A DNA stretch of 64,000 nucleotides from Sympetrum striolatum. Its lineage: Eukaryota; Arthropoda; Insecta; Odonata; Libellulidae. Under the pieces are notes generated by a model. It was not told the DNA's origin. It did no database searches and saw only the letters and a list, made by a program, of their open reading frames with translations. The stretch is from contig OX388343.1 in the NCBI GenBank assembly GCA_947579665.1, positions 92,732,254 through 92,796,253 on the forward strand, read 5' to 3'. The stretch's first letter is position 1; each line of letters opens with the position of its first letter. Below, in pieces: positions 1-11,640 of this stretch. Made by a program: the position numbers and the translations under genes.

Positions 1-850
1 TACTCTTCGATTCTAAAGAATTACTTTTTTACATGAGCCGTCATGTGATTAGATAAAATCTGCATATCGTCATTATATCAACTAATGTATTACTTAATTT
101 AAGGTCTTTTGTATTAATAACGTTGTGATTCAATAAAAAGCAAATTACTTTAACGTGAGAACTTCCGTATTTTGTGTTAGTTTCCTTATAAATCAAATCC
201 TGGCATTTGCATTGCACAGATAAATTTAAAGCACGGTAGTTTCCGCGAAGTCTCTGTTCAGATAAACTGAAGCAATCATAATTTTCATAAATAAATATGG
301 AAAGAAGGTGAGAAATATGATCAGTAACTTGATATATTTAAAGTAAAAAAAGTAATTCGTTTAAAAAATACGGCATGAAGTACCTCGCATAGAAGCAATT
401 GATAGTCTTTTCTTACCTTTTCAGATCTCCTCAAATAGCGCTTTTAAATAACAAATCACAGCACTCGTTACAAAACTATATTTTAAACGAAAACATTATA
501 ACATATCTGATGACCACTGGTGGCGAAAAAAAACAATTTGCCAAGTAATTGCTCAACCTCACTGTATCCATTTTCGCTCACAAAAGCAACACCTCTTAAC
601 ACGTATATCCTTTCACCTAATACTCTCCGTTAACTGAGTTGATTATGTGTACTTTGAAAATTTAAGACAGAAAATTAATGATATTTTGGAAATAAGCACT
701 TCAGTCACAATTCCACAATGTTTTCCTAGGGCAATTGCGCGACACTCGTATTATTTTCCGCAGCACTTCCTAAACCGTCTAAAATCCTTGTATATTCACC
801 AAGAAAAACTGTAAGTACAATTTCTTAGTGATAGAACACGAAACACGCAT
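1..850. other. AT-rich non-coding stretch
   Basis: I see no gene, RNA or recognisable repeat here. Reading frames on both strands are broken by frequent stops. Confidence 0.5.
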
Positions 851-1171
851 TTGCACTATGCAAATATAAGCAAGTCCTCTGAAAGATACGTTTTCGATGT
901 GAACAACTCGACTGCACTTGAAGAACTGAAAATGAAGGCCAAAAACAAGACTACACGCAAAGCATTTCTATATTTCTTGTTTGCGAAATCCACCTTCCAC
1001 GTCACCCCTTATCTAATACCCATAGGGATAGAAAAGCCAACAGAAAAGCAGGCTGAAACATTCGGTCTAATTGCGCAATGGAATATTCTTATCGGTGGTC
1101 AGGTCCCTCAAACTAATCAACGGGAAAGAGAGCTCAAACGACTCATCTCTTTTCGAGACAAAACTATTTAA
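851..1171 (+). CDS. Unrecognised 106-aa ORF
   Basis: This open frame of 106 codons lies in DNA that is otherwise full of stops. The predicted product is hydrophilic and rich in Lys and Thr, with a central stretch of hydrophobic and aromatic residues around positions 38-62. I see no signal peptide, no domain motif, and no TATA box at a suitable distance upstream. No splice sites clearly frame it. I do not recognise the family. It could be a chance ORF, an exon of a larger gene running off the left edge, or a transposon remnant. Confidence 0.2.
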   Translation: MHYANISKSSERYVFDVNNSTALEELKMKAKNKTTRKAFLYFLFAKSTFHVTPYLIPIGIEKPTEKQAETFGLIAQWNILIGGQVPQTNQRERELKRLISFRDKTI

Positions 1172-3117
1172 TGATGTATAATTAAATAGTAAAATCTCTA
1201 TATCGATTGCGCTTCAAATTCATAGAGATATTAATCGTTGCAGATGTCTTTCGGTTTCACTAACTAAATTACACTGATGTGTGATGCGGTTTACAACATC
1301 TTTAGAGTGAAATTATGCCTTTGCGTTTTTTTGTAGCAATGGGAAGTTACGCATTTAATTTTTTGTCTCAGCAGAGAGTGGATTATCGTGAGTTATGATG
1401 GAATGAATATAATATTCGAGCCGCAGAAGTTGCACTGGAGTTCACTTGTACGACAATTGAATTATGCTTTTGCTCTATGAGTTTAGAAAGATCATAACCA
1501 AAATGTTTATTTTCATGGAGAAGAAAAAGGGACATACACTCTCGCTTAAACATATATTTAATATTAAGATTGATGCTTCTTTTTGCAATAAAAACTGTTC
1601 AAGTGAAATTACATTTCTTTCAATCAATTCTACACAGATGAAATTGAAGATATAATATTGAGGTTGTACAAGAAGTGAAAAATAGTGTCTTGGCTGGGGC
1701 TTGAACAGAGATCCTCACTGAGGCAACCGAAACACAAATCGATATTTAGAATTTTCCTCTCCAGATATAATATTTCCACTTAAATGTGGAACAGAATAGC
1801 CGATATTTCAATAGTCTTACTATCAGTGTTACTTTTTACACTCGAATAGAAGCCGACCTCATTGTAAGCCGAGGTACATAATTTTATTCCAAAAAACTGG
1901 GAAAAGTAATCGAGTCGAACATAAGCCTAGGGTGGGAAATGCAGCAGGTACTGGTAAAGAACACAATGAAAAGATTTAGCTATGAAATTACAGTAATTGA
2001 GGCATCGGTAGTTTAGTAAGAGAGAATTGACAACGAATTATTGATGGGCAAGTGAGTAATTTCCCAGCCGATTTATGACAATGACGCTTCTTTGCCACGG
2101 GAGAACTGATAAGGGGAGCCCTCACTCGAGTTTAAGAAGAGGGGCCTTGTATTCAGCATAAAAAGTGTGCAGAAAAACTCGGCTTCTGCGTGAGTATATA
2201 CTTGTATCCACATTTAAATTTATCTATATATATATATATACATAACCATAGGGCATTAAATACGTTTTTGCGCAATGTAAGTTTATCGCTTTTAAGGTAT
2301 TCGATTCAAAATTAATTTAACACAGCAATGATCTGCTTTGGTGAGGTCACACTTAATGGCGGAACTGTCATTTATTGATATTTAATATTATGTATTTATT
2401 AACAACATAATGTATTTGTTTTACTTATTTTATAACATAGGTGTTTGTTTTTGTGGACCTGAAAATGATCGTTGTATTACTCCAATGAAACTTGTGGAGA
2501 AGTGAATACCATTTTATTTCATTCGTAATGAATTTCTTCAATATCAATACGGCCTCAGTCAATTTTATTTAAAAACTAAATAAACTGATATCGAAATCAC
2601 TGGAAAGACGCACAGAGTGTGCAACATAATCAAAATTATTTCATGGCGGAAGTGGAAAAGGTGGAGTTTTCGATTTAACGATTTCAGAGAGTTATTAGTG
2701 CCTTCACCAATTTCCGCGGATCTTCTTTGACTTTCACCTCAAATTTCCTAATTGATCTTGAAGATACGACTGAGTGACCGCTCATAATTTCACGTTGTAT
2801 TTCTCTCATCCAAAATTCGATTTCTTTTATTTCCTCATTTCCTTCATTAGTGATATTTGCTACATCCTTCAGTACACTTGTCTGGTGATGAAACTGTTTA
2901 ATCGATTAAATAAAGACAATTTCTTAGATTTTTAGGCGATTTAGTTTACGTATATAAAGAGTAATGCGATGTACTACTAATATTTTTCATAGCATTTAAT
3001 TAATTTATGAAATCCATGTGTCTATTTAATCCTACACGTCTGTGGCATACCCAACTCTTCGCGTCATGTTTTGGGTAACCTAAACGATGAAATAAACTTT
3101 TACTCGCGTAAAAAACA
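1172..3117. other. AT-rich intergenic DNA
   Basis: No gene is supported. A short (TA)n run lies at about 2222-2242. Around 1690-1730 the minus strand has a weak tRNA B-box-like stretch, possibly a SINE scrap, but no A box or tail is visible. The 63-codon open frame at 1464-1655 has no family resemblance. Confidence 0.45.
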
Positions 3118-4535
3118 ATAGTATAATAATAATTGGAGGAGATTTTAATCTTTAAAAGTCGATTGGCAAAACCACGTAGTCAAGAAAGGTGCTCGGGACA
3201 ATGACTCTCTCAGGACTTAATGCAAAAAAATTGTTATATCAGCTAGTCAAAGAGCCTACCAAGGAAATAAGCATTTAGATCTTTTTCTTACGAATACTCC
3301 CGAGCGAATATCTGTTTGCGATTGACTGTCCGATCACAAAACCATATTTACAGATTTTGACCTTAACTTGGTAATGAACAGAACACCTAAGCGCAGAGTG
3401 CATCTTTACCCGCGAGCATATTTAGAGGGATATCGTAGTAAACTCAAAACCGAATTTCCAGAGTATGAAACGCGCCCGATATGATTATATGCTGAGGAAA
3501 CGTGGACTATCTTTGTAAGACCAATGCGTGACCTTATGGATAAATTTGCACCCTCCAAACTTTCAAATCAAATTAATGAACCTAGATGGTATAATAAGGA
3601 GGCTAGGAAAGCACTAAGGAAACAGTTACGGTTGCATTCCAAATTATAAACCACTGCGAGGCAACCGAAAAATATAAATACCCAAAAGCTTTTTGCTCTT
3701 ACATACGTGAGACCCAGGGTAACGAGTAAACTGTTGGTTCGTTAAAGGATACTAGCGGTAATGTAGTAAACGATGCTTAAGGCAACGCTAATATCTTGAA
3801 TGATTTTTTTCGAAGCGTTTTCACGTCTCGCGATACATCAAATATTCTCCCGAAGGTTGATAAGCCTGAATCGATGTCGAAAATCTCCTTCAGAGAAGAC
3901 GGCATCATTAAAATATTGCGATAGATTAAACCGAATAAAGCTCCGGGTCCTGAAGACATACCGGCTCGAGTGTTCAAGGAAGTAGCGGAGACCTTAGCAC
4001 CTTTTTTTAAAGTTATATTTTACAAAAGTATGAGCGAAGGTAAGGTCCCGAAGGATTGGAAAATTGCGAATGTCACGCCATTATTCAAAAGTGGCTCTAA
4101 GGACGATCCAGCTAATTACAGGCCTATCTCTTTAACATCACTGAGCGGTAAAATTAAAGAACACATAACAGCTAGCTCCTTAATGGGTTTTCTTGAAACG
4201 TCCAATCCCATAATAAGTAATCAACACGGTTGCCGTACGACTCGTTATTACGAGAGGCTTTATTAGTCCACAATGTTCTGAAATCTGCTGAAAAACATAA
4301 GCAAGTCGATGCGAAATTTTTAGATTTTCGGAAGGCTTTCGATAAGGTACCTCATCATAAATTGCTGTAAAAATTAGAAGTTGCGGGTACCAATGCAGAA
4401 GTAATTAACTGGATAAAAGACTTTCTCTCCGATAGAGAACAGTGAGTAATACTCGATGGTATTAGTTCCAACTTGGATAAGGTGACCTCGGGTGTCCCTC
4501 AGTGTACTGGGAGACCCCTATTTTCACTTAAGAAA
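3118..4535 (+). pseudogene. CR1/L2-like LINE, endonuclease and N-terminal RT part, dead
   Basis: Broken reading frames encode the C-terminal half of an apurinic-type endonuclease followed by the first part of a reverse transcriptase of a non-LTR retrotransposon. In order: the endonuclease motif GGDFN near 3132, a VDW segment near 3152, LDLFLTN near 3275, and LSDH near 3330. The RT part begins at about 3940 and includes KVPKDWK, NYRPISLTS (4115-4140), a FLDFRKAFDKVPHHKLL block near 4315-4370, and the start of GVPQ (about 4495). Stops and frameshifts occur throughout, so it is inactive. The match ends abruptly just after GVPQ-x-PLFS, before the catalytic YADD-type motif. The missing C-terminal part lies inverted at 5342-6190. 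Clade is judged by motif resemblance only; CR1 or L2 is most likely. Confidence 0.8.
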
Positions 4536-4990
4536 CAGAGGCTTATCTCAGCCACTACCACCATGGAACCCGTGATTCGGAATCTTGAAAATGCCGAAAA
4601 GAATGCAGCTCAGCACTAGGTAAATATTACTGTGGAAAGTAATGCTAGAAAAATCCGTCTTTAAGATTCCAAGAACGACGAAGATGTCCCCGTTCACACT
4701 TTTATGGAATGATTACGGAGCCAATTAGGAAGCATTTAGTAAATAGCGTTTTATCGTTGTAGTTACTGTCTTTTTGAGCTCATATTGCCCATGATATGAC
4801 TACCACCTGGCCCGGTACCTTTTTGTAGTTTTTGAGAATTAATATTAACGCTAAGTGAATTTAAATTTTTTTATGAAACACGATTACATTAATAAGGGAG
4901 AAAATATATCATTCGTAATAATAATAGTTTACCCAACGATGATGTGGCTGTCTCCCGAAGACATTGTTATGTGAGTAAGGAAAAGGGTAT
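4536..4990. other. Non-coding DNA between the two LINE halves
   Basis: No gene seen. If the LINE was internally inverted, this segment originally lay beyond its 3' end. Confidence 0.4.
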
Positions 4991-5341
4991 CTTATTTATT
5001 TATTTATTTATTAAAATGCTGCAAGTTGGTATTACTACCAGATGGCAACGGTTGAGGGGGAATAACAATACAATCTGTCCGGCATTTGCCCAAGGACGGG
5101 AGGGAAACCCCTCCAAAACCCTCCCGTGGACAGTTCACATCTTAGCAGTTGCAATAGGCCCAATTAGTACAATGTGTCAAACAAGTCAGATAAACTATGT
5201 ACAAGCACCTCCACCAAACACAGATACAGTCGGCTTTTACATATTTAATTGTACTACATGGATCTATTTTCTTATTCTAAGGATAATTAGTGATTAAAAC
5301 TATGCCTTATACATACATACATATAACAATTTAAATTTTAC
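4991..5341 (-). mobile_element. Probable 3' UTR of the inverted LINE part
   Basis: Read on the minus strand, this follows the LINE stop codon near 5342 and ends in a (TAAA)n tract (about 5012-4992), a typical CR1/L2-type 3' terminus. A short TGTA-type simple repeat lies near 5308-5325. The open plus-strand frame at 4944-5297 is taken as chance. Confidence 0.5.
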
Positions 5342-6190
5342 AATCTTTTAAGCTTATTTTGAAAATTTTTATCATTCACCGGCATTGGATTGAGAAGTTC
5401 TCCAGGTAATGCATTCCTTTCCCTTATACCTCTATTGATAAAAGAATATTTGTCCACATGGGTATTCTGTTCACGCTCCTTTATTTTTAAAATGTTATCA
5501 CCGCGCCCTCTATAGTTCGGAGAATAGAACCTCCCTCGTAGTTCGTCCCATCCATCTTAGGAATTCCACGCGTTAAATACTCCTGATAACCTAGATATCT
5601 TCCGTCTTGACGATAACGATTCCCATCCTAGCTGCTCTAACATTTTTCTAACACTTCCGTCCTTCTTGTGCTTTCCGGTTACGTACCTAGCCGCCTTTCT
5701 TTGCACGCCTTCGATTTTATTATTTAGACCCACTTCGTGCGGGTCCCAGACACTGGTCACATATTCAACTATCGGCTTAACCAGGGATTTATACGCCCTT
5801 TCTCTGAGTCCACTTCCACTCCGTTTTTGATTTCTCAAAACAAAGTGGAGATTTCTATACGCTTTAGTAGTAATATCCTCGATGTGACTTCCCCATTTAA
5901 GGTTTTCGGTTAAATTAACGCCTAGATATTTACATTCGGGTACGGTGGGAATGATTTCGTTGTTCAGTGTGTAGTTATTTATTTCGGGCGACTTTCTTCT
6001 GGGAAAGTTAATATGTTTACATTTGCTAACATTGATCGCCATGCCATTTACTTTAGTCCACTCGGCTAGCTGTTTTAAATCTCTTTGCAATATTTCGCGG
6101 TCCCGTCTTTCACTTACGCGTCTATATAATATACAGTCATCAGCAAACAGTCTGACTTCTGATTTCATGTTATTAGGTAGGTGAAGCATT
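5342..6190 (-). pseudogene. CR1/L2-like LINE, C-terminal RT part, inverted
   Basis: A 210-codon minus-strand frame (6189-5557) encodes the second half of a non-LTR reverse transcriptase. It starts at LPNN, immediately before the catalytic box, here FADDC (usual F/YADD). It continues through the thumb region: KCKHINF, PECKYLGVNLTENLKWGSHI, and VEYVTSVWDPH followed by the VQRKAARYV block. After a stop near 5557 the typical C-terminus resumes in another frame down to 5342 (RERNALPGEL, then a Lys/Asn-rich end). The first residues fit almost directly onto the point where the plus-strand part at 3118-4535 breaks off. The two are therefore probably one element split by an inversion. It is inactive. 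Confidence 0.82.
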
Positions 6191-6899
6191 GTTGCGGGCT
6201 AATGGTTGTCGTGTTGAGCTAAAATTGAAGCTACATATTGATAATTTAGAAAATGTAATTTTTATCCAATTCTGAGTGCTTTTCCCGATATTTGTCAAAA
6301 TATATGACCAAAAGCAAATTCTTCAATTGCCAGGAAACAGCCAATATTTGAAGAGATGTCATGGAAAGTTCTAGACATACGGAGCTAATTTTTCTCTTAA
6401 ATGGTACGGAATTTTATTTACTTTAAATATAGTTAATACAATACTCTTTGTAGAAGGCTTACTATAGAAGATATTGAACAAAAAATAAAAAAAGTACACA
6501 GATTTCACTAGTTATTGGACATTGCTCAGCCCGCCCAGGTCTTTCGAAGCTGCAAAATCGATCACATACTTCTGGTAAAGGTCCAAACAACATTTTAAAA
6601 ATGCAGCTATAGATGTACTTTTCGAGCACTTTTTGTGTATAATTTGACCGGATTTATTAGCAAAATTGCCATTCTTAGACACCTACAATAGGATCGCCCC
6701 ATTTAAGGATTTTAACAGAGGGCAAGCACACCAGTATTCTACTGCGACATAATTGCCGCGCTGAACAAGGCCGCTGACGGCCGAGAATGTTGATGCGCCA
6801 GCACACCTCAACTATGATTTCCAATCGTCCCTAATATCTTTAATGATCTATCATACGCTTTTTTACTGATTCTGGTATGCTTTTGGTAAGATTGGAATA
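6191..6899. other. Non-coding DNA
   Basis: No gene recognised. A short GC-richer patch lies at about 6750-6800 without coding signal. Confidence 0.4.
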
Positions 6900-7115
6900 A
6901 TGGTGACATCTTCCAAAAGCTTAAACGAAGTTAAGACGTCAAAAGGTTATAAGGGTAAGAGACCATTTTGTGAGTTCTGCTGCTTAAGGCAGGGGCATCC
7001 AAGACATGTTTTCTTAGCCGACTATCAACCTATCTTGGGGAAGAAGGAGTCTTCAGATACCTGCTCAAATCCTAATATGTTAACTTTTCATTTTAGACGA
7101 AGCTCTCTTGACTGA
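6900..7115 (+). pseudogene. Possible BEL/Pao-type gag zinc-knuckle remnant
   Basis: A 71-codon frame contains PFCEFC followed by GHPRH, LADYQ and KKESSDTC (about residues 21-55). The spacing C-x2-C-...-G-H, then a Leu/Tyr/Lys-rich linker leading to another Cys, resembles the double-knuckle region of BEL/Pao gag proteins. One expected Cys of the first knuckle is Phe (HVF), and the second knuckle is not completed. No protease, RT or LTR is visible nearby. This is a weak family call from motif spacing; chance is possible. Confidence 0.28.
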
Positions 7116-8364
7116 TTTTAGTAGGTTCTTCTTGCTTTCGATGGAAACAATTTACAGGAGACTTTTACAAATAATATCTTACGGTTTAGGTTTCCACATA
7201 GATAATCCTTTGTTGATGCAAACTACATAAAAATAAAAACTGCGACCCGGTCCAATCAGAAATCATTCATATCCGTTCATTCTTTGGAATTTAGCCTGAT
7301 GCCCAAAGTTTCCTGTAAATGTCACCAACTACCTTTCCTTGAAAACATCAAAATAACATAGTTATAATGTTAAATAAATCGGTCTAAAAACCGAACTGAA
7401 AATCAAGTAAGATTAACATGTAAATAATTTGTTTGATTGACATACCAACGTGGTAACGTAGTTAAATTTATCAGATATCGTCCCTAATCTCAATCCAGTC
7501 ATTATATAAGGGAATCGATTCCATTCGCTAAAATACACGTTACATGATATTGCCATTTTTTTAAAACCATTTATGAATCATTTGCGTAATTACGATTAGT
7601 GTAATCGGCGGAATAAATTGGGTAGCAATGGTGAGAGTGAGACTATGGAAACAGATTTTAAAATTATGAATATATATTGGGAAAAGATCTACGGAAAAAA
7701 ATATACTGGCAAGTTTTACTGGATTTGAGAACAAACTTATGTAAAATATTTCTAACAAAATAGGTATGTTAAAGTAACTGAGTACTAAAAAGTACAAAAA
7801 AATGGATTCTACGTCTAAATATATTACTTGTCACAGCCTTGCATGAGACCTTCACTATATATTCCATCACAAAATATCAAGTAATCCTAATACTCAAAAG
7901 CATCTGAAGAAAATTACAATATATTTGCGTACATATGTTTTTTCGTCAATCTATCGCTAGAGTAAATGAGAGCACTATTTGAAAGCCATAAAAAATAATA
8001 AAGAAGAATCCGAATCAGGTCATGACGAAAGTGAGATCATCAATAAAACAAGGTAAATTACAGCCACGGCGATGCATATACATCAAAGTAGTAAAATTTA
8101 CCGCTAATTGAGAATCCATAGGCTGCTCAGCTATCAAAAAATACATAAGTCATCTCCGTAGCAACCCATTTGTTGCCGCTCGTCTGCCCTGTATTTACTG
8201 TCTGCTCGTCTATCACACGAAGAGGATTCAGAATAAAGTGAAGCATATATAAAAATGAATAATTCAGCATTATTTATGGCATAATCTAAAACTTACAACA
8301 AACCTCCGGTAGGCAACGAAAAGTTTAATAATCAACATATTAAAGATGAGATTTCCTTCGGATG
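7116..8364. other. AT-rich intergenic DNA
   Basis: No gene seen. The minus-strand open frame at 7561-7797 is hydrophobic but has no family resemblance and is probably chance. Confidence 0.45.
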
Positions 8365-8803
8365 TAGTGCAATATTAACACCACTGATTGAATTTTACCG
8401 ATCATATATAGAAAATACATAAAGACATACATAAAGAAAACAAACTTCAAAATAAAACCACCCAAATTACGAGTATATCGATTATATGAGAATGAAAACT
8501 CTGAAGCATTACAAAAAATAATTCGAGCATATTTCAAGTAACAAAATTAATGCAACCGAAAAATACAAGGTATCAGTATAATTGGCTATCAAACTATACT
8601 TAGAAGAAAACTAATAGAGCAAATCTGACCCAAAACGACAGAGGTACTCTTATGTATTCTTACAAATGTAAGAATAGAAAAATCATCTCGGTACCACCTA
8701 ATTGGAGAAGAATTGATTACAGCCACTCCCATGACCGCATCATCTGATTTCACTTATTTCGCAAATGACATGCGCCGTCGATTTTTATATTCCTCTTCAT
8801 GAA
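8365..8803 (+). promoter_or_regulatory. Upstream region of the first RR-2 gene
   Basis: This stretch is homologous to the DNA upstream of each array gene (for example 44640-45068). Similarity is moderate over about 8365-8640. It becomes nearly perfect over about 8677-8803, where I count only a few substitutions against the array copies. The conserved block ends at the TATA box. It probably holds the proximal promoter, but part of the identity may come from gene conversion rather than constraint. Confidence 0.55.
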
Positions 8804-8839
8804 TATAAATACTGCACGCCCCGCTGGCAGGGCATCAGT
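8804..8839 (+). promoter_or_regulatory. Core promoter: TATA box and initiator, gene 1
   Basis: TATAAAT lies at 8804-8810 and the arthropod initiator TCAGT at 8835-8839. The initiator A (8837) is 33 bases after the first T of the TATA box, the expected distance. This predicts a 39-nt 5' UTR. The arrangement is identical in all seven gene copies. Confidence 0.85.
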
Positions 8840-8875
8840 CGTCTCCACCACAACCAACAGTCAACACCCCAAACG

Positions 8876-9461
8876 ATGCATTCGTCCCAGGTGAGTTACA
8901 GAAGATCGCGTCTCAGCCTGCAAAATACGTCATCATCGGACTTCATCTAACTGATCCGATTCTTCCGTAACAGATTGTTCTCCTGGTAGTCGCTACGGCG
9001 GCCGCAGCATACGCCTTCCCACCAGCAGGACACCACGGAGGACATGGTCATCAAGACGTCGACTACTACGTAAGCATTGCCTATTTAATATCGAGCGCCT
9101 GATTTCCCGAGGTGTTCCTCTTTCTAACTTAACTTCTCTTCAGGCTCATCCCCACTACAACTTCAAGTACGGAGTCCGGGACCAGCACACCGGCGACGTG
9201 AAGGACCAGTCTGAGTCTAGGGACGGCGACGTGGTCAAGGGATCCTACAGCCTCCACGAGGCCGACGGAACCATCCGCCAGGTGCACTACACCGCTGACG
9301 ACCACAACGGATTCAACGCCGTCGTCACCAGGATCGGCAAGGCCGCCCATCCTCAGCATTACGCCCATGTCGCTCAGCCCGTCATCTCCTTGGGACAGCA
9401 TGGCGTGGCTTCCTACGCTCACGGGAACAACTACGCTTTCCATGGAGGCCATCATTACTAA
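8876..9461 (+). CDS. RR-2 cuticular protein, copy 1 (outlier); join 8876-8890, 8974-9069, 9144-9461
   Basis: Three exons (5, 32 and 105 codons) joined by GT-AG introns of 83 and 74 bp, both phase 0, give a 142-aa secreted structural protein that should bind chitin in the cuticle. Residues 1-19 form a signal peptide with likely cleavage after AYA. Residues 20-37 are a short Gly/His-rich linker. Residues 38-102 are an extended Rebers-Riddiford domain of the RR-2 type: HTGDVK at 52-57, [12 protein letters not shown] from 63, and the core G70-x8-G79-x6-Y86-T-A-D-D-x-N-G-F94. The tail is His/Gly/Ala-rich. The start is chosen because it lies just downstream of the initiator and yields the signal peptide. 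Versus the array consensus it has Ser119, Gln122, Val125 and Phe136. It lies 31.7 kb from the array. Its introns are almost identical to the array copies although its 3' flank is clearly diverged. Confidence 0.93.
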
Positions 9462-9478
9462 CTCATTAACGCATGCCA

Positions 9479-9484
9479 AATAAA
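9479..9484 (+). terminator. Poly(A) signal AATAAA, gene 1
   Basis: AATAAA begins 18 bases after the stop codon. The same signal lies at the same distance after every array copy. Confidence 0.75.
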
Positions 9485-11329
9485 AATATAACTAATATTG
9501 TAAAAGTTTATAGCTTCTCATTTAAAATCCCCACAAAAGCATGGCCCAAATCAAACTTTATACGCATTAGCTAATCTGCGACGAAATGCTAGCAAAAATA
9601 TTCCACAGTGTCCTATGATTCGCATTAATTTTTTAAATCTAGGTATATAAAATAATATCAATCAGCTTCCTCAAAGGTGTGATGTTTTGCGTTTTTTGAG
9701 GACTGTTGAGCTTTCCTTATTTCCTTCGATATACAAAGTTTATGCAAGGATGGATAATTGTTTAACATTATTTCAGTCAACTGCTACGAAACGTAAACCC
9801 TTGAACATCCCCATCAACTTTCATTGCACGCAATTCTATCACCAGATTGTCTTCTAAAAAATCCATATTTTTCAAATTGATATCTCATCCTTTACAACAT
9901 CAGAATTTTATCGAGTTGCTATTTTTCTGAAAAGCTCTAGCTTAAGCTAACATTCTACTCATCTAGGAATAGATGCACTTAGATTACTGCAATAATTGCT
10001 ATAGCCAACATCACTATGAATATCTTCTAATGCTTGTTAGCATCATCTATTTAGAAAATTTAAAGTGTAGTCTAGTTTGATATGCATTCCAGATTTGCGC
10101 CTACAAAACCTTACTGCTGTACTTGCACAGAGAATCATATAAACCCGTGAATGATTTTATTCGAGCACCCCTATCAGTGTACGAATTCATCTATCACACG
10201 TATTATTCGTAAGAAAATATTGAGTATCTAGCGATCGATTTATACATATATTATTTTCATTTTGATTTGGCCACTACAATAAGTCCGCTTAGTAACTTTC
10301 ACATTTATTCTTCAAGTATTAGTAAATTTTCTTTTAAGTAATGAGTTGAACTGATAAATCACAAGCATATATTATAAGTATGCAACAGGTACATTGCACA
10401 TGACTTTCGTCTATCAAAGGGAGATTTATTCTGGAGATCTCTCTCATACTGAATTTCTGATATCATAATCTCATCTATTTATTGTATACATCTATTTTGA
10501 ATTCATTAGGACCACTCTTAGCACTTAACATAAACCAGGTCTATTTCAATTATGAATCCTCCGTCCAATCACTTAAATTAACCTCGGTATTTATTGCTTC
10601 ATTATAGATTCGTGTTCATTACCTTAAAACCCTCATTGTTGTGAATGTGTGTTCTCACATATTCCAATTCAAACCACCATTTTTATAGCGACGATATACC
10701 TAGCATTCATTATGTCCATCTCTCACACGTAATATCCTTGTCAAAATATAAAAAACAGCAATCGATGTTAATATTTTAAGTTTAATTACAAACGTTAGCT
10801 CTCAGCTTTCCATATTCACTGCCATGGCTTTAGAAAATTTTCTTTTTAGAATTGCTTCGCGTTAATAAACTTTGACCACACTGTTAATTTAAAAAATAGG
10901 GCTATGCAAAAGGCCGTGATAACCGAATGATACATTCAAGTGGGACATTTAATAGAACACATTCTAAAGACCAATATTTATTATTTTTTTTGGTGATTCC
11001 TCAGTTTCTTTACCGATAACTTGAAACCTTACACGTTAACTAATAACTCATTCTAAATTGTCCTTTAATTCGGTTCTAGACATTTCCATGAAACTGTAAA
11101 TATTGATACTACTACTATGAGAATGATCATGCTCAATCAGCGGAAAATTGATGATCTCTCGAATTTCTCATCCAAATTATTCTGGATTTCCTTAACTGTG
11201 TTATTATTGTGAATGATTAGCTTAACATTGGAAATTCTACGGCGTATTGAATTTATATTTTCATATCTCAATATTTATCTTACCAAATAGTATATTACCC
11301 TCACCATCGTCAAACCCTACAGTTCGCCG
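9485..11329. other. Diverged flank homologous to the array spacer, then non-coding DNA
   Basis: Bases 9485-9620 match the 3' flank of the array genes well. After an unmatched stretch of roughly 600 bp, similarity returns at about 10300-10640, matching spacer positions near 41450-41760 at a clearly lower level. So copy 1 and the array share an old duplication of more than the gene itself, with a later insertion here or deletion there. The remainder (to 11329) shows no gene. Confidence 0.6.
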
Positions 11330-11640
11330 AGTTGAGACATTTGTCCATCGCCGAGTTTCGCGATCAAAAGGGTCCGGATTATCTTGAAATTAAATATATT
11401 TCACTTCCTAACCCGATGCCGCAACCCCGAAGACCGCGCTTCCGACTCCCCCTCGTAACCAAACAACCTCTCCCCCGACTCCCCTACCCTCGTCGCCCCA
11501 TTTCACCTCCCTCACTGCCCCCACCGGAACTTCCCTTCCAAGACTCCCACACCCCCGGCGCCCCCTACCTCGACAAAACCTACCCGGACTCCTAGTCCCG
11601 CCTCCCCGACGCCACATACCTGGACAACCATCCCTTACAA
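11330..11640. other. C-rich low-complexity patch
   Basis: About 200 bases (11410-11610) are strongly C-rich on the plus strand, unlike the AT-rich surroundings. The plus frame at 11332-11595 would read as a Pro/Arg-rich peptide, but the minus strand is open over the same bases, as expected from composition. No domain is recognisable. Confidence 0.5.

Noticed and set aside
3118..6190. Twin-priming origin of the inverted LINE
   Set aside because: Twin priming puts the inverted 5' part upstream of the 3' part in element orientation. Here the order is the opposite, so a later inversion is more likely.
9129..9479. Long minus-strand frame opposite exon 3 of the RR-2 gene, repeated opposite every array copy
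   Set aside because: It is a shadow of the GC-biased codons of the RR-2 exon. Its Val/Gly-rich translation matches no family, and the plus strand has the splice sites, promoter and domain.
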